Of a stretch of DNA of 44,291 nucleotides, positions 1 through 7,559 are shown piece after piece. Location: assembly GCF_002901995.1 (NCBI RefSeq), contig NZ_PPQN01000028.1, positions 1 to 44,291 on the forward strand, written 5' to 3'. Each line of letters begins with the position of its first letter. The stretch's first letter is position 1. This DNA comes from Staphylococcus coagulans (GTDB lineage: Bacteria; Bacillota; Bacilli; Staphylococcales; Staphylococcaceae). The position numbers and the translations under genes are program-made. The notes under the pieces were generated by a model, which worked only from the letters and a program-made list of their open reading frames with translations, did no database searches and was not told the origin of the DNA.

Positions 1-97
1 GTTCATCTCTTTTTATTTATTTAAATATGATACTTATATAAAAGATGTAGTAAAACAATATACATTTAATAATTATGTCGTTCCAAGAATTTTTGCA

Positions 98-127
98 TTG
101 TAAATGAATTAAAAGTTAGTTTATAAT
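98..127 (+). promoter_or_regulatory. Probable sigma-A promoter of the tetR gene
   Basis: A -35 box TTGTAA (98-103) and a perfect -10 box TATAAT (122-127) are separated by 18 bases. They lie about 75 bases upstream of the tetR start. Nothing else is evident in the first 97 bases. Confidence 0.5.
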
Positions 128-167
128 AAACAAAATGTGTATAAAGAGACGCCATATTAAGGGGTAA

Positions 168-197
168 CACCTTTAAGCATGAAGAAAGGTGAAGGTG
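168..197 (+). promoter_or_regulatory. Hairpin that can mask the tetR ribosome-binding site
   Basis: CACCTTT (168-174) is complementary to AAAGGTG (185-191). Its first six bases also match AAGGTG (192-197), which is part of the Shine-Dalgarno sequence of the following gene. The two pairings exclude each other, so the leader could shift between an open and a closed ribosome-binding site. The complementarity is seen directly; a regulatory role is inference. Confidence 0.3.
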
Positions 198-203
198 GGG
201 ATT

Positions 204-746
204 ATGAATGAAAAAGATATTCGTGTACAAAAGACAAATTTAAGATTATCTCAAATATTTTTAGAGTTATTAGAAGAGCAGTTACTCACTAAAATTACAA
301 TTAATCATATTTGTCACAAAGCAAATGTGCATCGAACGACTTTTTATCAGCATTTTAAAGATAAATATGAGCTACTTTGGTATGTTTGTAGAGGTGTGAT
401 GAAACCTTACTTTAATTTACAATTTGAAGAGAGACTGTATTATCCTTTTAGCAGTCTGGAAAAAACGTTTGATCAACAAATTATAAAAATTTTACAAACT
501 CAAAAAGAAGATCCTAAATTTTATCGATTAATTTTAAAACAATTTTCTAAGTACTTTGAAGGTGAGTTGAAATCACATGAGACGAAGCTGCCTTTTGAAC
601 CACATTTTCCAGTAGAAGTTTTCGGTTATGTGTATACGTCTACGATTCAATCTATGAACCAATGGCGTATTGATTGTAATATTGCATTCGATGCTTATTA
701 TATGGATAAACTCTATCAAAAATTAATTAGTTTTAAGCACGAATAA
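204..746 (+). CDS. TetR/AcrR-family transcriptional regulator
   Basis: This is a 180-residue DNA-binding repressor type. The N-terminal third holds the TetR helix-turn-helix, with the typical run ITINHICHKANVHRTTFYQHF followed by KDKYELL. The C-terminal part is a helical ligand/dimerisation domain resembling the TetR_C_8 type, and its ligand is not predictable. An in-frame GTG at 189 would add five residues, but ATG 204 follows AAGGTGGGG at good spacing and is preferred. It has its own promoter and lies 150 bases upstream of tenA on the same strand. No clear terminator separates them, so partial co-transcription is possible. Target genes are unknown; autoregulation would be usual for the family. 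Confidence 0.85.
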   Translation: MNEKDIRVQKTNLRLSQIFLELLEEQLLTKITINHICHKANVHRTTFYQHFKDKYELLWYVCRGVMKPYFNLQFEERLYYPFSSLEKTFDQQIIKILQTQKEDPKFYRLILKQFSKYFEGELKSHETKLPFEPHFPVEVFGYVYTSTIQSMNQWRIDCNIAFDAYYMDKLYQKLISFKHE

Positions 747-896
747 CAAATATGAAATAGACTAACAGAACGTCATTCACCCAGTTTACAGATTTGATGG
801 TAAATAAAAATTGAAATCAAATTTTATCTCTGTTCTTGAAGTTTTCGGTAATTTATGTGATGTTAAATAAAGAAACGATGAGAGGGGTATGCGGTT

Positions 897-1574
897 ATGA
901 CATTTACAGATCGATTGTTTGAACGGGTAAAACCAATTTGGCAAAGTTATCTTGACCATCCATTTGTTAAGGGGATTGGTGACGGCTCACTTGATCAAGA
1001 AAAGTTTAAACATTGGTTAAAACAAGACTATATTTATTTAATCGATTATACGCGACTCTTTGCAATAGGTGTTACTAAAGCATCAGATTTAGAGATGATG
1101 ACAACATTTGGTGAGTTAGTCGCAGGCACATTAAATACAGAAATGGCATTACATAGACAATATGCAGCACGATTTGGCATTACAGAACAAGAGTTAGAGG
1201 AAACAAAGCCAGCGAGTACGACTTTAGCGTATACGAGCTATATGTTAAATCTTGCGCAACGCGGAGATATTGAAAACGTGATTGCGGCTGTTTTAACGTG
1301 TACTTGGAGTTATCAATATATTGGGGAAGCACTGAGTCAAATTGAGGGTGCCATTGATCATCCATTCTATGGAGAATGGATTGAGATGTATAGTTCAGAA
1401 GCATTTACAACATTTAAAGACGATGTTGTACGGATAATGAACCAAGTCACGGACGGTATGTCTGAAGCGAAGCTACAAGCATTAGAAGATATTGTTGTTT
1501 ATACGAGCTACTTTGAATATATGTTTTGGGATATGGCAGAAAACCTTGAAACATGGCCATTGCCTTATAAGTAA
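897..1574 (+). CDS. tenA: Aminopyrimidine aminohydrolase / thiaminase II (TenA)
   Basis: TenA hydrolyses aminopyrimidines from degraded thiamine so that the pyrimidine can be salvaged; it is cytoplasmic. The 225-residue length fits the family. The catalytic Cys is Cys135 in the run TCTW, the substrate-binding Asp is Asp44 in LKQDYIYLIDY, and the C-terminal YFEYMFWDMAE carries the conserved Glu (Glu207). An AGAGGGG site sits nine bases before the ATG. In many staphylococci tenA begins a thiamine-salvage operon (thiD, thiM, thiE) under a TPP riboswitch. Here it stands alone and I see no TPP-riboswitch core upstream, so it appears uncoupled from thiamine repression. It is followed by a strong terminator. 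Confidence 0.92.
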   Translation: MTFTDRLFERVKPIWQSYLDHPFVKGIGDGSLDQEKFKHWLKQDYIYLIDYTRLFAIGVTKASDLEMMTTFGELVAGTLNTEMALHRQYAARFGITEQELEETKPASTTLAYTSYMLNLAQRGDIENVIAAVLTCTWSYQYIGEALSQIEGAIDHPFYGEWIEMYSSEAFTTFKDDVVRIMNQVTDGMSEAKLQALEDIVVYTSYFEYMFWDMAENLETWPLPYK

Positions 1575-1624
1575 GCAGATATAAGATGTATCATTGAAAC
1601 GAAATTGTCGTATAGTCTATTAAA

Positions 1625-1675
1625 ATCGAAGCCACCTTCAATCAAAAAGTAATGAATACAGAAGGTGGCTTCGAT
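1625..1675. terminator. Bidirectional terminator between tenA and a convergent gene
   Basis: ATCGAAGCCACCTTC (1625-1639) pairs perfectly with GAAGGTGGCTTCGAT (1661-1675). It lies between two convergent genes, and A/T-rich runs flank both sides. Confidence 0.85.
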
Positions 1676-1678
1676 TTA

Positions 1679-2302
1679 TTATTTGATTTTCGGACGGCGA
1701 TTTCTAAAGAATAAGCTAATGAAATAGAGGAATGTCGCAATCCCCATGAAAATAATAGCATTATGTAACGCGTTGGCACCTGTTAATAAATTAGAAGCGT
1801 CGACTTGACCAACATAAGGCGCAAGTTGTTTTGCAAATTCATCAGCGACCTCATCAATGTAGTAAAGAAAACCAATTGGAATCAATGTAATGAAAACTGC
1901 AATGATGAAATTAAGTATTTTTAAAATCGTACGATTAAAAATGAGTGTTAATAAAGCTAAAACGATGTTAATGAGAGATAGAATAAAGAAAACATTCAAT
2001 ACTTTAATTAAAACGCTGAGCTTTTGTTCAACTGCAGAAATATCAATAAGTGTAATACTACTCAATTGCGTTGTGATGACTTTAAGCTTATCAAAAGTGA
2101 CATTTTCATTAATGAAACCCATTTTAAACAGCGTATCTGAATACATGCTGTAGGCAGCTATCGTTACAAATACCGCTGCAATTAAAGTAAGAATAAAACT
2201 AACCCATGAGCGACGTTTTTTGCCATAACGTTTACCACGATGAATTGTTTGATAGTCAAACTGTTGCTGGAAATGGGGCTGTGATTGAGATTTCTCTTTC
2301 AT
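1679..2302 (-). CDS. Unknown four-helix membrane protein
   Basis: I do not recognise this protein of 207 residues. A basic, Gln/His-rich cytoplasmic N-terminus containing KRYGKKRR precedes about four membrane segments: SWVSFILTLIAAVFV, VLNVFFILSLINIVLALLTL, ILNFIIAVFITLIPIGFLYY and AIIFMGIATFLYFISLFF. It ends in a basic tail, RNRRPKIK. By the positive-inside rule both ends should be cytoplasmic. A TTG at 2317 would extend the frame, but that extension contains the GGAGG that correctly spaces ATG 2302, so 2302 is the start. It is transcribed alone, divergently from the thioredoxin-like gene. No motif suggests an enzymatic function. Confidence 0.75.
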   Translation of the reverse strand: MKEKSQSQPHFQQQFDYQTIHRGKRYGKKRRSWVSFILTLIAAVFVTIAAYSMYSDTLFKMGFINENVTFDKLKVITTQLSSITLIDISAVEQKLSVLIKVLNVFFILSLINIVLALLTLIFNRTILKILNFIIAVFITLIPIGFLYYIDEVADEFAKQLAPYVGQVDASNLLTGANALHNAIIFMGIATFLYFISLFFRNRRPKIK

Positions 2303-2455
2303 AAAGGACGCCTCCAAGAATAAGATTTGAGATTTTGAACGAATTATAATGACAATAATATAAGCATTATATTATACCTACACCTATATTAATAGTCGTA
2401 AGCAACAAATCTGAAAGGTTCTGCTCATTGTAATCCTTTTTTCTTGTCTTTAGGT

Positions 2456-2553
2456 GATGCTTTAAAAGAATTTTCTTGATAGATGCTACAATAAACGATA
2501 TTTTCTCCGACCATGCAAGATAAATTTCCTATCAAGTGAAAGTTAAAAGCATC
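2456..2553 (+). promoter_or_regulatory. Possible structured leader RNA upstream of the thioredoxin-like gene
   Basis: CTTGATAG (2475-2482) pairs perfectly with CTATCAAG (2529-2536). Outside it, GATGCTTTaA (from 2456) pairs with TTAAAAGCATC (ending 2553), giving a roughly 100-base imperfect hairpin. The 315-base gap (2303-2617) also contains a smaller hairpin, TATCAT-TTGT-ATGATA, just before the ribosome-binding site. I recognise no known riboswitch core (TPP, SAM, T-box). It could be a cis-regulatory leader, an sRNA or chance folding. Confidence 0.35.
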
Positions 2554-2617
2554 CACATCCATAGAAAAATGTTTGTATATCAATGTTATCATTTGTATGA
2601 TAGCAAGGAGGTAGATG

Positions 2618-2941
2618 ATGGAAAAATTAAAAAGTTTAGAGACCTACGAACAGTTTATACAGACGCATGAGATTGCAATTGTTCATATTTCGAGAGAAAA
2701 TTGTTCAGTTTGTCATGCGATATTACCAAGAGTTGAATCACTTGTTGAACGATATGAAGGTGTTGCTTTAGGACATTTGAGTGCGGATGATGTGCCCGAA
2801 ATTGCCGGGGCTTTATCCATTTTTACAGTTCCAGTTGATATTCTATTTTACGAAGGAAAAGAAATGCATCGAGAAGGTCGTTTTATTGATTTGGATCGTT
2901 TAGAATCACAATTATTTAAAATTTATAAGAGCATCAATTGA
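2618..2941 (+). CDS. Thioredoxin-like protein
   Basis: This is a 107-residue cytoplasmic protein with a thioredoxin fold. The redox motif is NCSVC (Cys29 and Cys32 from the chosen start), and the cis-proline follows in TVPVD (Pro72). There is no signal peptide. The active-site pair CSVC differs from the CGPC of classical thioredoxin, so its reduction potential and partners may differ. It probably acts as a thiol-disulfide exchange or de-bacillithiolation type protein; the exact role is unknown. ATG 2615 and ATG 2618 are both possible, but the AGGAGG at 2606-2611 is better spaced for 2618. It is monocistronic, behind the structured leader described above. Confidence 0.82.
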   Translation: MEKLKSLETYEQFIQTHEIAIVHISRENCSVCHAILPRVESLVERYEGVALGHLSADDVPEIAGALSIFTVPVDILFYEGKEMHREGRFIDLDRLESQLFKIYKSIN

Positions 2942-3051
2942 TAAAACGTATTATAATGAAAAAGAATGCGAATGTTCTAATATGGAAGTCTAAATCTAAA
3001 ATAGAAATAAACAGAACAAGAGGACAATGTAGACAAAAGTGAGGGATTGAA

Positions 3052-3954
3052 TTGAAACGTAATGTCATGAGTAATTTAATGGGGAGATATTTATCGCATC
3101 AACGTCATATTAAATTTAAAACACAAGATGAGGTCGATGCCTATTTAGAAAAACGCCGCCAACTCAATAAAGAAAAACATAAACAACCTGAGCAAATCAA
3201 TGTCAAATCGAACTTAGTGAAGGATATGTTTGATGACATGCAAGTTTTTCGCTTTAACTTTGGTCATCATATTAAAAATAAGATTTTATATATTTATGGT
3301 GGCACTTTTGTGTTACAACCCTCTGTTTTTCATTGGCGATTTATGGATAAATTAGCTTATGAAACGTTACATGAAGTGGTTTTGCCTATTTACCCAAAGG
3401 CACCGGAATACACGTATCGTGAAACCCATCAAGCCATTGAACAAGCGTATCGTCGTTTACTGAAAGAAACAGATGCAGATAATATTGTGATTATGGGGGA
3501 TGCCTCTGGTGGAAATATGGCATTAAGCTTTGTTCAAAAATTAATGGAGCAAGATGAGTTGCCATTGCCACGTCAGTTGTATTTAATTTCACCTTGGCTC
3601 GATCTCTCGCTCTCTAATCCAGATATTACAGAGCAAGTTCAAAAGAAAGACCCTATCCAAAATGTGTTTAGCTTACAATCTGTCGCTAAAGTTTGGGTCG
3701 ACGATTTAGAGCGTAAAAATCCGCGTGTGTCACCGATGTATGGTTCAGTGCGTGGCTTACCACCCGTTTATATGTTTGGAGGTACAAGTGAAATCTTTTA
3801 TCCAGATATGCGTAAGCTCGCTGATTATTTTGAGGCAGAGCAACAGCCGATTCATTTTTATGAATATAAAGATATGGTCACGGCTTTTCCGTTATATCCT
3901 ATCGTTGAATCTAGAAAAGTTTTAAAACAAATCCGTAAAACAATCCATCCATAA
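3052..3954 (+). CDS. Alpha/beta-hydrolase (HSL esterase family), probably catalytically altered
   Basis: This 300-residue protein of the hormone-sensitive-lipase/esterase family keeps the nucleophile elbow GDASGG (149-154, Ser152) and a likely Asp at FGGTSEIFYPD (Asp252). Two hallmark residues look replaced. The oxyanion motif HGG(G/A) reads YGGT (82-85), and the third triad residue, normally His in a G/D-M-x-H-x-F run, is Thr277 in KDMVTAFP. The frame is intact, so this is not a decayed pseudogene. It may be a pseudo-enzyme or have shifted chemistry. Translation starts at TTG 3052, supported by GTGAGGG six bases upstream; ATG 3067 is the alternative. A strong terminator follows. The substrate is unknown. 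Confidence 0.82.
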   Translation: MKRNVMSNLMGRYLSHQRHIKFKTQDEVDAYLEKRRQLNKEKHKQPEQINVKSNLVKDMFDDMQVFRFNFGHHIKNKILYIYGGTFVLQPSVFHWRFMDKLAYETLHEVVLPIYPKAPEYTYRETHQAIEQAYRRLLKETDADNIVIMGDASGGNMALSFVQKLMEQDELPLPRQLYLISPWLDLSLSNPDITEQVQKKDPIQNVFSLQSVAKVWVDDLERKNPRVSPMYGSVRGLPPVYMFGGTSEIFYPDMRKLADYFEAEQQPIHFYEYKDMVTAFPLYPIVESRKVLKQIRKTIHP

Positions 3955-4004
3955 AAAAGATGAAGTAAGACATGCAATGGCGTGCAACTTCTGCGATAAA
4001 TAAG

Positions 4005-4067
4005 CAGAATGGTCTCTGATGAAAAGCATATGCAAATGTGCTTTTTACAAGCGACCATTCTGTTTTT
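4005..4067 (+). terminator. Rho-independent terminator of the hydrolase gene
   Basis: CAGAATGGTC (4005-4014) pairs with GACCATTCTG (4053-4062), and an inner AAAAGCA/TGCTTTT pairing lengthens the stem. It is followed by TTTTT. Confidence 0.8.
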
Positions 4068-4115
4068 CTATATCGATGTAGTTTATTTTCTAGGTATGAA
4101 AGACAATGCAATAAG

Positions 4116-4129
4116 TCAAAACGTTTTGA
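4116..4129. promoter_or_regulatory. Perfect 14-bp palindrome in a gene-free stretch (possible operator)
   Basis: TCAAAACGTTTTGA is a perfect palindrome within the 476-base gap 3955-4430. Past the terminator, the rest of that gap is AT-rich. It holds a weak TATCAAT/ATTGATA inverted repeat (4351-4383) close to the PfoR-like gene and no convincing gene. The palindrome resembles a LacI-type half-site arrangement with a central CG, but no regulator can be named. It lies 300 bases from the next start. Confidence 0.3.
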
Positions 4130-4430
4130 AAAAATAATAGATATATCAAGATGAATGGTGAGTGTGTGTTCGTGTTATAAAGACAAACTTGAAGTGGATT
4201 ATCGTATTCACACAATAATTTTGTTTTTATAAAGCTTTTTTTGGATTAAATATAGAATCAAATGAACGTCTGAGACAAACAAATTCTTAAATGAAGTAAA
4301 GCGCCGTGCAATTAAGTAAAATTTTTAGTAGAATTAACTATATGCAAAAATATCAATATTATAAAGTTATTCAGAAATTGATAAATATGTAAATTTAAGG
4401 GGCCTTTTCGAATAACAAGAGGGGGACATT

Positions 4431-5462
4431 ATGGATTTATTAATCGGTACTGCTTTTTTAATTTTAGTACTTGTCATTTTCACGTTATTTACATATAAAG
4501 CGCCAAACGGCATGCGTGCCATGGGTGCACTAGCGAATGCAGCTATCGCGACGTTTTTGGTCGAAGCATTTAACAAATACGTTGGGGGACGTGTATTTCA
4601 TAATGCTTTTCTTGAACAAGTCGGCGCTGCAGCTGGAAATTTAGGCGGTGTAGCAGCGGCAGGTTTAACAGCATTAGCGATTGGTGTTTCACCCGTTTAC
4701 GCTTTAGTCATTGCAGCTGCTTGTGGTGGATTAGATTTATTACCTGGTTTCTTCGCAGGTTATTTAATTGGTTACTTAATGAAATATACCGAAAAATATG
4801 TGCCGGATGGTGTCGATTTGATTGTGGCCGTGTTAATTGTAGCGCCATTATCACGAGCTGTGGCATTATTGTTCACACCAGTCGTTAAAAATACATTAAT
4901 TAAAATTGGCGATATCATCCAAAGCTCAACTGATACAAGTCCAATCATTATGGGAATTATCTTAGGTGGTATCATTACGGTAGTGGGTACGGCACCATTA
5001 AGCTCTATGGCACTGACGGCTTTGCTTGGTCTTACAGGTGTCCCAATGGCTATTGGTGCGATGGCAGCGTTCAGTTCAGCATTCATGAACGGAACTTTAT
5101 TCCATCGTCTCAAATTAGGTGATCGCAAATCCACAATATCTGTAAGTATTGAACCATTATCACAAGCAGACATTGTCTCGGCAAATCCCATTCCTATTTA
5201 TATTACGAACTTTTTCGGAGGCGCAACCGCCGGCTTAGTCATTGCCCTTTCTGGACTTGTGAATGATGCGACCGGAACTGCAACGCCAATTGCAGGTTTT
5301 ATCGTAATGTTTGGTTTTAATCATTGGGGGACTGTAGTTATTTATGGTGTGATTATGGGAATTATTGGCTTAATATGGGGCTATATCGGCTCAATCGTAT
5401 TCAAAAAATATCCTATTGTCACTAAAGCAGATATGATTCGCCGTGGTGCGACTGACGCTTAA
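4431..5462 (+). CDS. PfoR-like PTS EIIC-type membrane protein
   Basis: This 343-residue, very hydrophobic protein has about nine or ten membrane segments and many Gly/Ala pairs. It belongs to the PTS_EIIC_2 family that includes PfoR, named after the Clostridium perfringens regulator of perfringolysin. Supporting runs are APNGMRAMGALANAAIATFLVE near the N-terminus, GLDLLPGFFAGYLIGY, and MNGTLFHRLKLGDRKSTISV in a cytoplasmic loop. No IIA or IIB component lies nearby, so a complete sugar PTS is not encoded here. It may transport without local partners or act as a membrane regulator. An AGAGGGGG site precedes the ATG, and a terminator shared with the convergent thioesterase follows. Confidence 0.75.
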   Translation: MDLLIGTAFLILVLVIFTLFTYKAPNGMRAMGALANAAIATFLVEAFNKYVGGRVFHNAFLEQVGAAAGNLGGVAAAGLTALAIGVSPVYALVIAAACGGLDLLPGFFAGYLIGYLMKYTEKYVPDGVDLIVAVLIVAPLSRAVALLFTPVVKNTLIKIGDIIQSSTDTSPIIMGIILGGIITVVGTAPLSSMALTALLGLTGVPMAIGAMAAFSSAFMNGTLFHRLKLGDRKSTISVSIEPLSQADIVSANPIPIYITNFFGGATAGLVIALSGLVNDATGTATPIAGFIVMFGFNHWGTVVIYGVIMGIIGLIWGYIGSIVFKKYPIVTKADMIRRGATDA

Positions 5463-5514
5463 ATAATTCGTTAAATAATCAGGAATTTCATATGTAAAGA
5501 AGACATGACATGTT

Positions 5515-5561
5515 AAAAGACTGCGGACGCTTAATTTAAGATTGAGGCACGCAGTCTTTTT
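5515..5561. terminator. Bidirectional terminator between the EIIC-like and thioesterase genes
   Basis: AAAAGACTGCG (5515-5525) pairs with CGCAGTCTTTT (5550-5560) across a 24-base loop, with A and T runs on the two sides. The genes converge here. Confidence 0.8.
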
Positions 5562-5588
5562 ATGTTTCTATAGAAAGTGCAGTGCAAA

Positions 5589-6089
5589 TTAAAGCTCTTC
5601 GTTATTAGTTTTTCTTTTTTTAGGTATTTCTATGCGGTGCCCCAATTGCTCTGGCCAATCCGTTCTGTTTTGTGAATGGACATAATGTTGGATTTGTGCA
5701 AATATATCTTCAGGATAAGGGGCTGCGCGGCGTGTCGACTTATCAATGCCCATCATCATCGTTTCTGCAGTTGCGACAACTTCATTCGTGTTGCGATTGA
5801 TTAATTCTAGGAAGTAATGTGTTCGCTTTTCATCAAAATCGTAAATATTGACTTTAATGGCAATAGGCGTATGCAATGTCAGTTCTTTGAGAAAATTGAT
5901 GTGCGTTTCAAGGGTGAAAACAGTATAATTTCTTGCATCTCTTTCAGGATTGGACAAACCGATTTGATCGTGAAAGTGATCGATCGCTAAACTAAAGACG
6001 CGTGCATATTCTGAGTCGTTCATATGTTGATTGCGATCAATCCAATCTTCTTGGACACTATTTTCATCATAAAATGGAAAGTTAATCAT
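5589..6089 (-). CDS. Hotdog-fold acyl-CoA thioesterase-like protein
   Basis: The 166-residue protein resembles 4-hydroxybenzoyl-CoA-type thioesterases. The diagnostic run is DRNQHMNDSEYARVF near residues 17-31, matching the D-x-N-x-H-M-N-x-x-x-Y signature around the family's catalytic Asp. It should hydrolyse a small or medium acyl-CoA in the cytosol; the substrate is unknown. Two ATGs compete (6095 and 6089). GAGG lies one base before the first but seven before the second, so 6089 is preferred. The very end is basic and low-complexity (KKRKTNNEEL). It is monocistronic and diverges from fni. Confidence 0.8.
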   Translation of the reverse strand: MINFPFYDENSVQEDWIDRNQHMNDSEYARVFSLAIDHFHDQIGLSNPERDARNYTVFTLETHINFLKELTLHTPIAIKVNIYDFDEKRTHYFLELINRNTNEVVATAETMMMGIDKSTRRAAPYPEDIFAQIQHYVHSQNRTDWPEQLGHRIEIPKKRKTNNEEL

Positions 6090-6265
6090 ATTCATACCTC
6101 GTTTTTCATTTTTGTCATATTATAACGTAGATTTTAAAGTTTTGTGATGTTAAATGATGGTAAAGATAACAGTAGAAATTTGTATTTAAAGGTTGAAAGG
6201 TGTTCATCATGCGATAGGTTATGATATAGTCAAAACAAGAAAAGATGATAAGGGGACGCTACTCA

Positions 6266-7297
6266 ATGACTGAAAAAAGAGAACAACGAAAAAATGAACA
6301 TGTTCTATTAGCGCTTGCACAAAGTGAAGCACAGCAATCTGATTTTGATCGATTCCAATTTGTCCATCATGCGATACCTACAATTGATGTCGCAGATGTT
6401 TCGTTAAAATCAAGATGCCAAGCATTAGAAATGGCACACGTACTTTATGTGAATGCGATGACGGGAGGCTCTGAATGGACAGCTGACATGAATACCAAGC
6501 TGGCACAAGTTGCGGCAGCCACACATTTGCCGATTGCAGTTGGAAGTATGCATGCGGCTTTTAAAAATCCAGATGTGCGTCATTCATATGAAGTTGTACG
6601 TCAAAACCATCCAGAAGGACAGATTTGGGCAAATATTAGTGCAGAGGCTTCGGTTGCTCAAGCAAAAGAGGCTATCTCAATTGTAGATGCGAATGCGCTA
6701 CAAATCCATGTAAATGCACCACAAGAGCTCGTCATGCCAGAGGGACAACGTGAATTTAAACATTGGATGACACAGATTAAAAAAATTGTAGAGGCCATTC
6801 AAATACCGGTTATTGTTAAAGAAGTCGGTTTTGGAATGAGTTATGATACGATACAAGATTTGATTGACCATGGTGTTAAATATGTCGATGTCAGTGGGCG
6901 TGGCGGTACAAACTTTATCTCTATTGAAAATGAGCGTCGTGTCCTTAAAGATATGGAATATTTAAGTGATTGGGGACAATCTACAGTCGTTTCATTATTA
7001 GAGGCGCGTAATTTAAGTAACCGTGTGCATCTTTTAGCGAGTGGAGGGATCCGTCATCCACTCGATGCAGTGAAGGCCTTGCGTTTAGGCGCTGAAGCGG
7101 TGGGAATGTCTCGTCCTATTCTAAAACGCGTCCATGAAGCAGGTGTCGAAGAGACAGTTCAATATATAGAGAATTTTAAAACACAAATGGCGCATATTAT
7201 GACCTTGCTTAATGCGCGAACGATTCAAGAGTTGAGACAGTCAGCGATTGTATTTGATCCTTATTTGAAAAGCTGGATACAACAACGACAACTTTAA
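6266..7297 (+). CDS. fni: Type 2 isopentenyl-diphosphate Delta-isomerase (FMN-dependent)
   Basis: Fni interconverts IPP and DMAPP at the end of the mevalonate pathway used by staphylococci, feeding undecaprenyl and menaquinone side-chain synthesis. The protein has 343 residues. FMN/NADPH-binding runs are MTGGS (65-69), AVGSMHAAF (91-99), KEVGFGM, GRGGTNF (211-217) and the C-terminal GGIRHPLDAVKALRLGAEAV. The catalytic Gln region is HVNAPQELVMPEGQR. An upstream ATG at 6245 is in frame, but the AAGGGG site lies inside that extension, which places the true start at 6266. It is a single gene, and its mevalonate-pathway partners are not in this window. Confidence 0.95.
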   Translation: MTEKREQRKNEHVLLALAQSEAQQSDFDRFQFVHHAIPTIDVADVSLKSRCQALEMAHVLYVNAMTGGSEWTADMNTKLAQVAAATHLPIAVGSMHAAFKNPDVRHSYEVVRQNHPEGQIWANISAEASVAQAKEAISIVDANALQIHVNAPQELVMPEGQREFKHWMTQIKKIVEAIQIPVIVKEVGFGMSYDTIQDLIDHGVKYVDVSGRGGTNFISIENERRVLKDMEYLSDWGQSTVVSLLEARNLSNRVHLLASGGIRHPLDAVKALRLGAEAVGMSRPILKRVHEAGVEETVQYIENFKTQMAHIMTLLNARTIQELRQSAIVFDPYLKSWIQQRQL

Positions 7298-7368
7298 ATA
7301 AAGGTTGCCTCATGAAATGAAGAGATAGGTTTTCAGCATAGAGATCAATGTAACGAAAAATAAGATAC

Positions 7369-7420
7369 TCACCCTCTAAAGTGAACATTTAAAAAATGGA
7401 AACTTGGAGGGTGTGCTTTT
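7369..7420 (+). terminator. Terminator after fni
   Basis: CACCCTC (7370-7376) pairs with GAGGGTG (7407-7413). The stem can be lengthened inward by AAGT/ACTT, and GCTTTTA follows. The tail is modest, so efficiency is uncertain. Confidence 0.6.
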
Positions 7421-7481
7421 AATTTAGAGGACTTTTAAAACGTTGGATTGATGAATCTTAAACGGGCAAAAGAATTTATCA

Positions 7482-7535
7482 TTGCGTTATTGTAAGAATA
7501 TGTTATATACTGTAAAACGTAATTGTTACGATTTG
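7482..7535 (+). promoter_or_regulatory. Promoter with a Zur box controlling the COG0523 GTPase gene
   Basis: A -35 TTGCGT (7482-7487) and a -10 TATACT (7506-7511) are 18 bases apart. Immediately downstream, over the expected start of transcription, lies a dyad at 7514-7535 with core CGTAATTGTTACGATT. It matches the Firmicute Zur operator AATCGTAATNATTACGATT at all but about two positions. Zinc-loaded Zur bound here would block RNA polymerase. The site match is seen directly; the regulation is inference from the known Zur regulon. Confidence 0.78.
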
Positions 7536-7559
7536 TAGTAGAATAGAGGAGGGTTTATA

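Noticed and set aside
747..896. TPP riboswitch before tenA
   Set aside because: The conserved CTGAGA and the pyrimidine-sensing core are not present in this gap.
3052..3954. Calling the hydrolase a pseudogene
   Set aside because: The frame is full length with a good start and terminator; only catalytic positions differ, so pseudo-enzyme is the fairer label.
4367..5191. Antisense open frames within the PfoR-like gene (for example 4772-5191 minus)
   Set aside because: They follow the codon periodicity of the gene on the other strand, lack ribosome sites and match no family.
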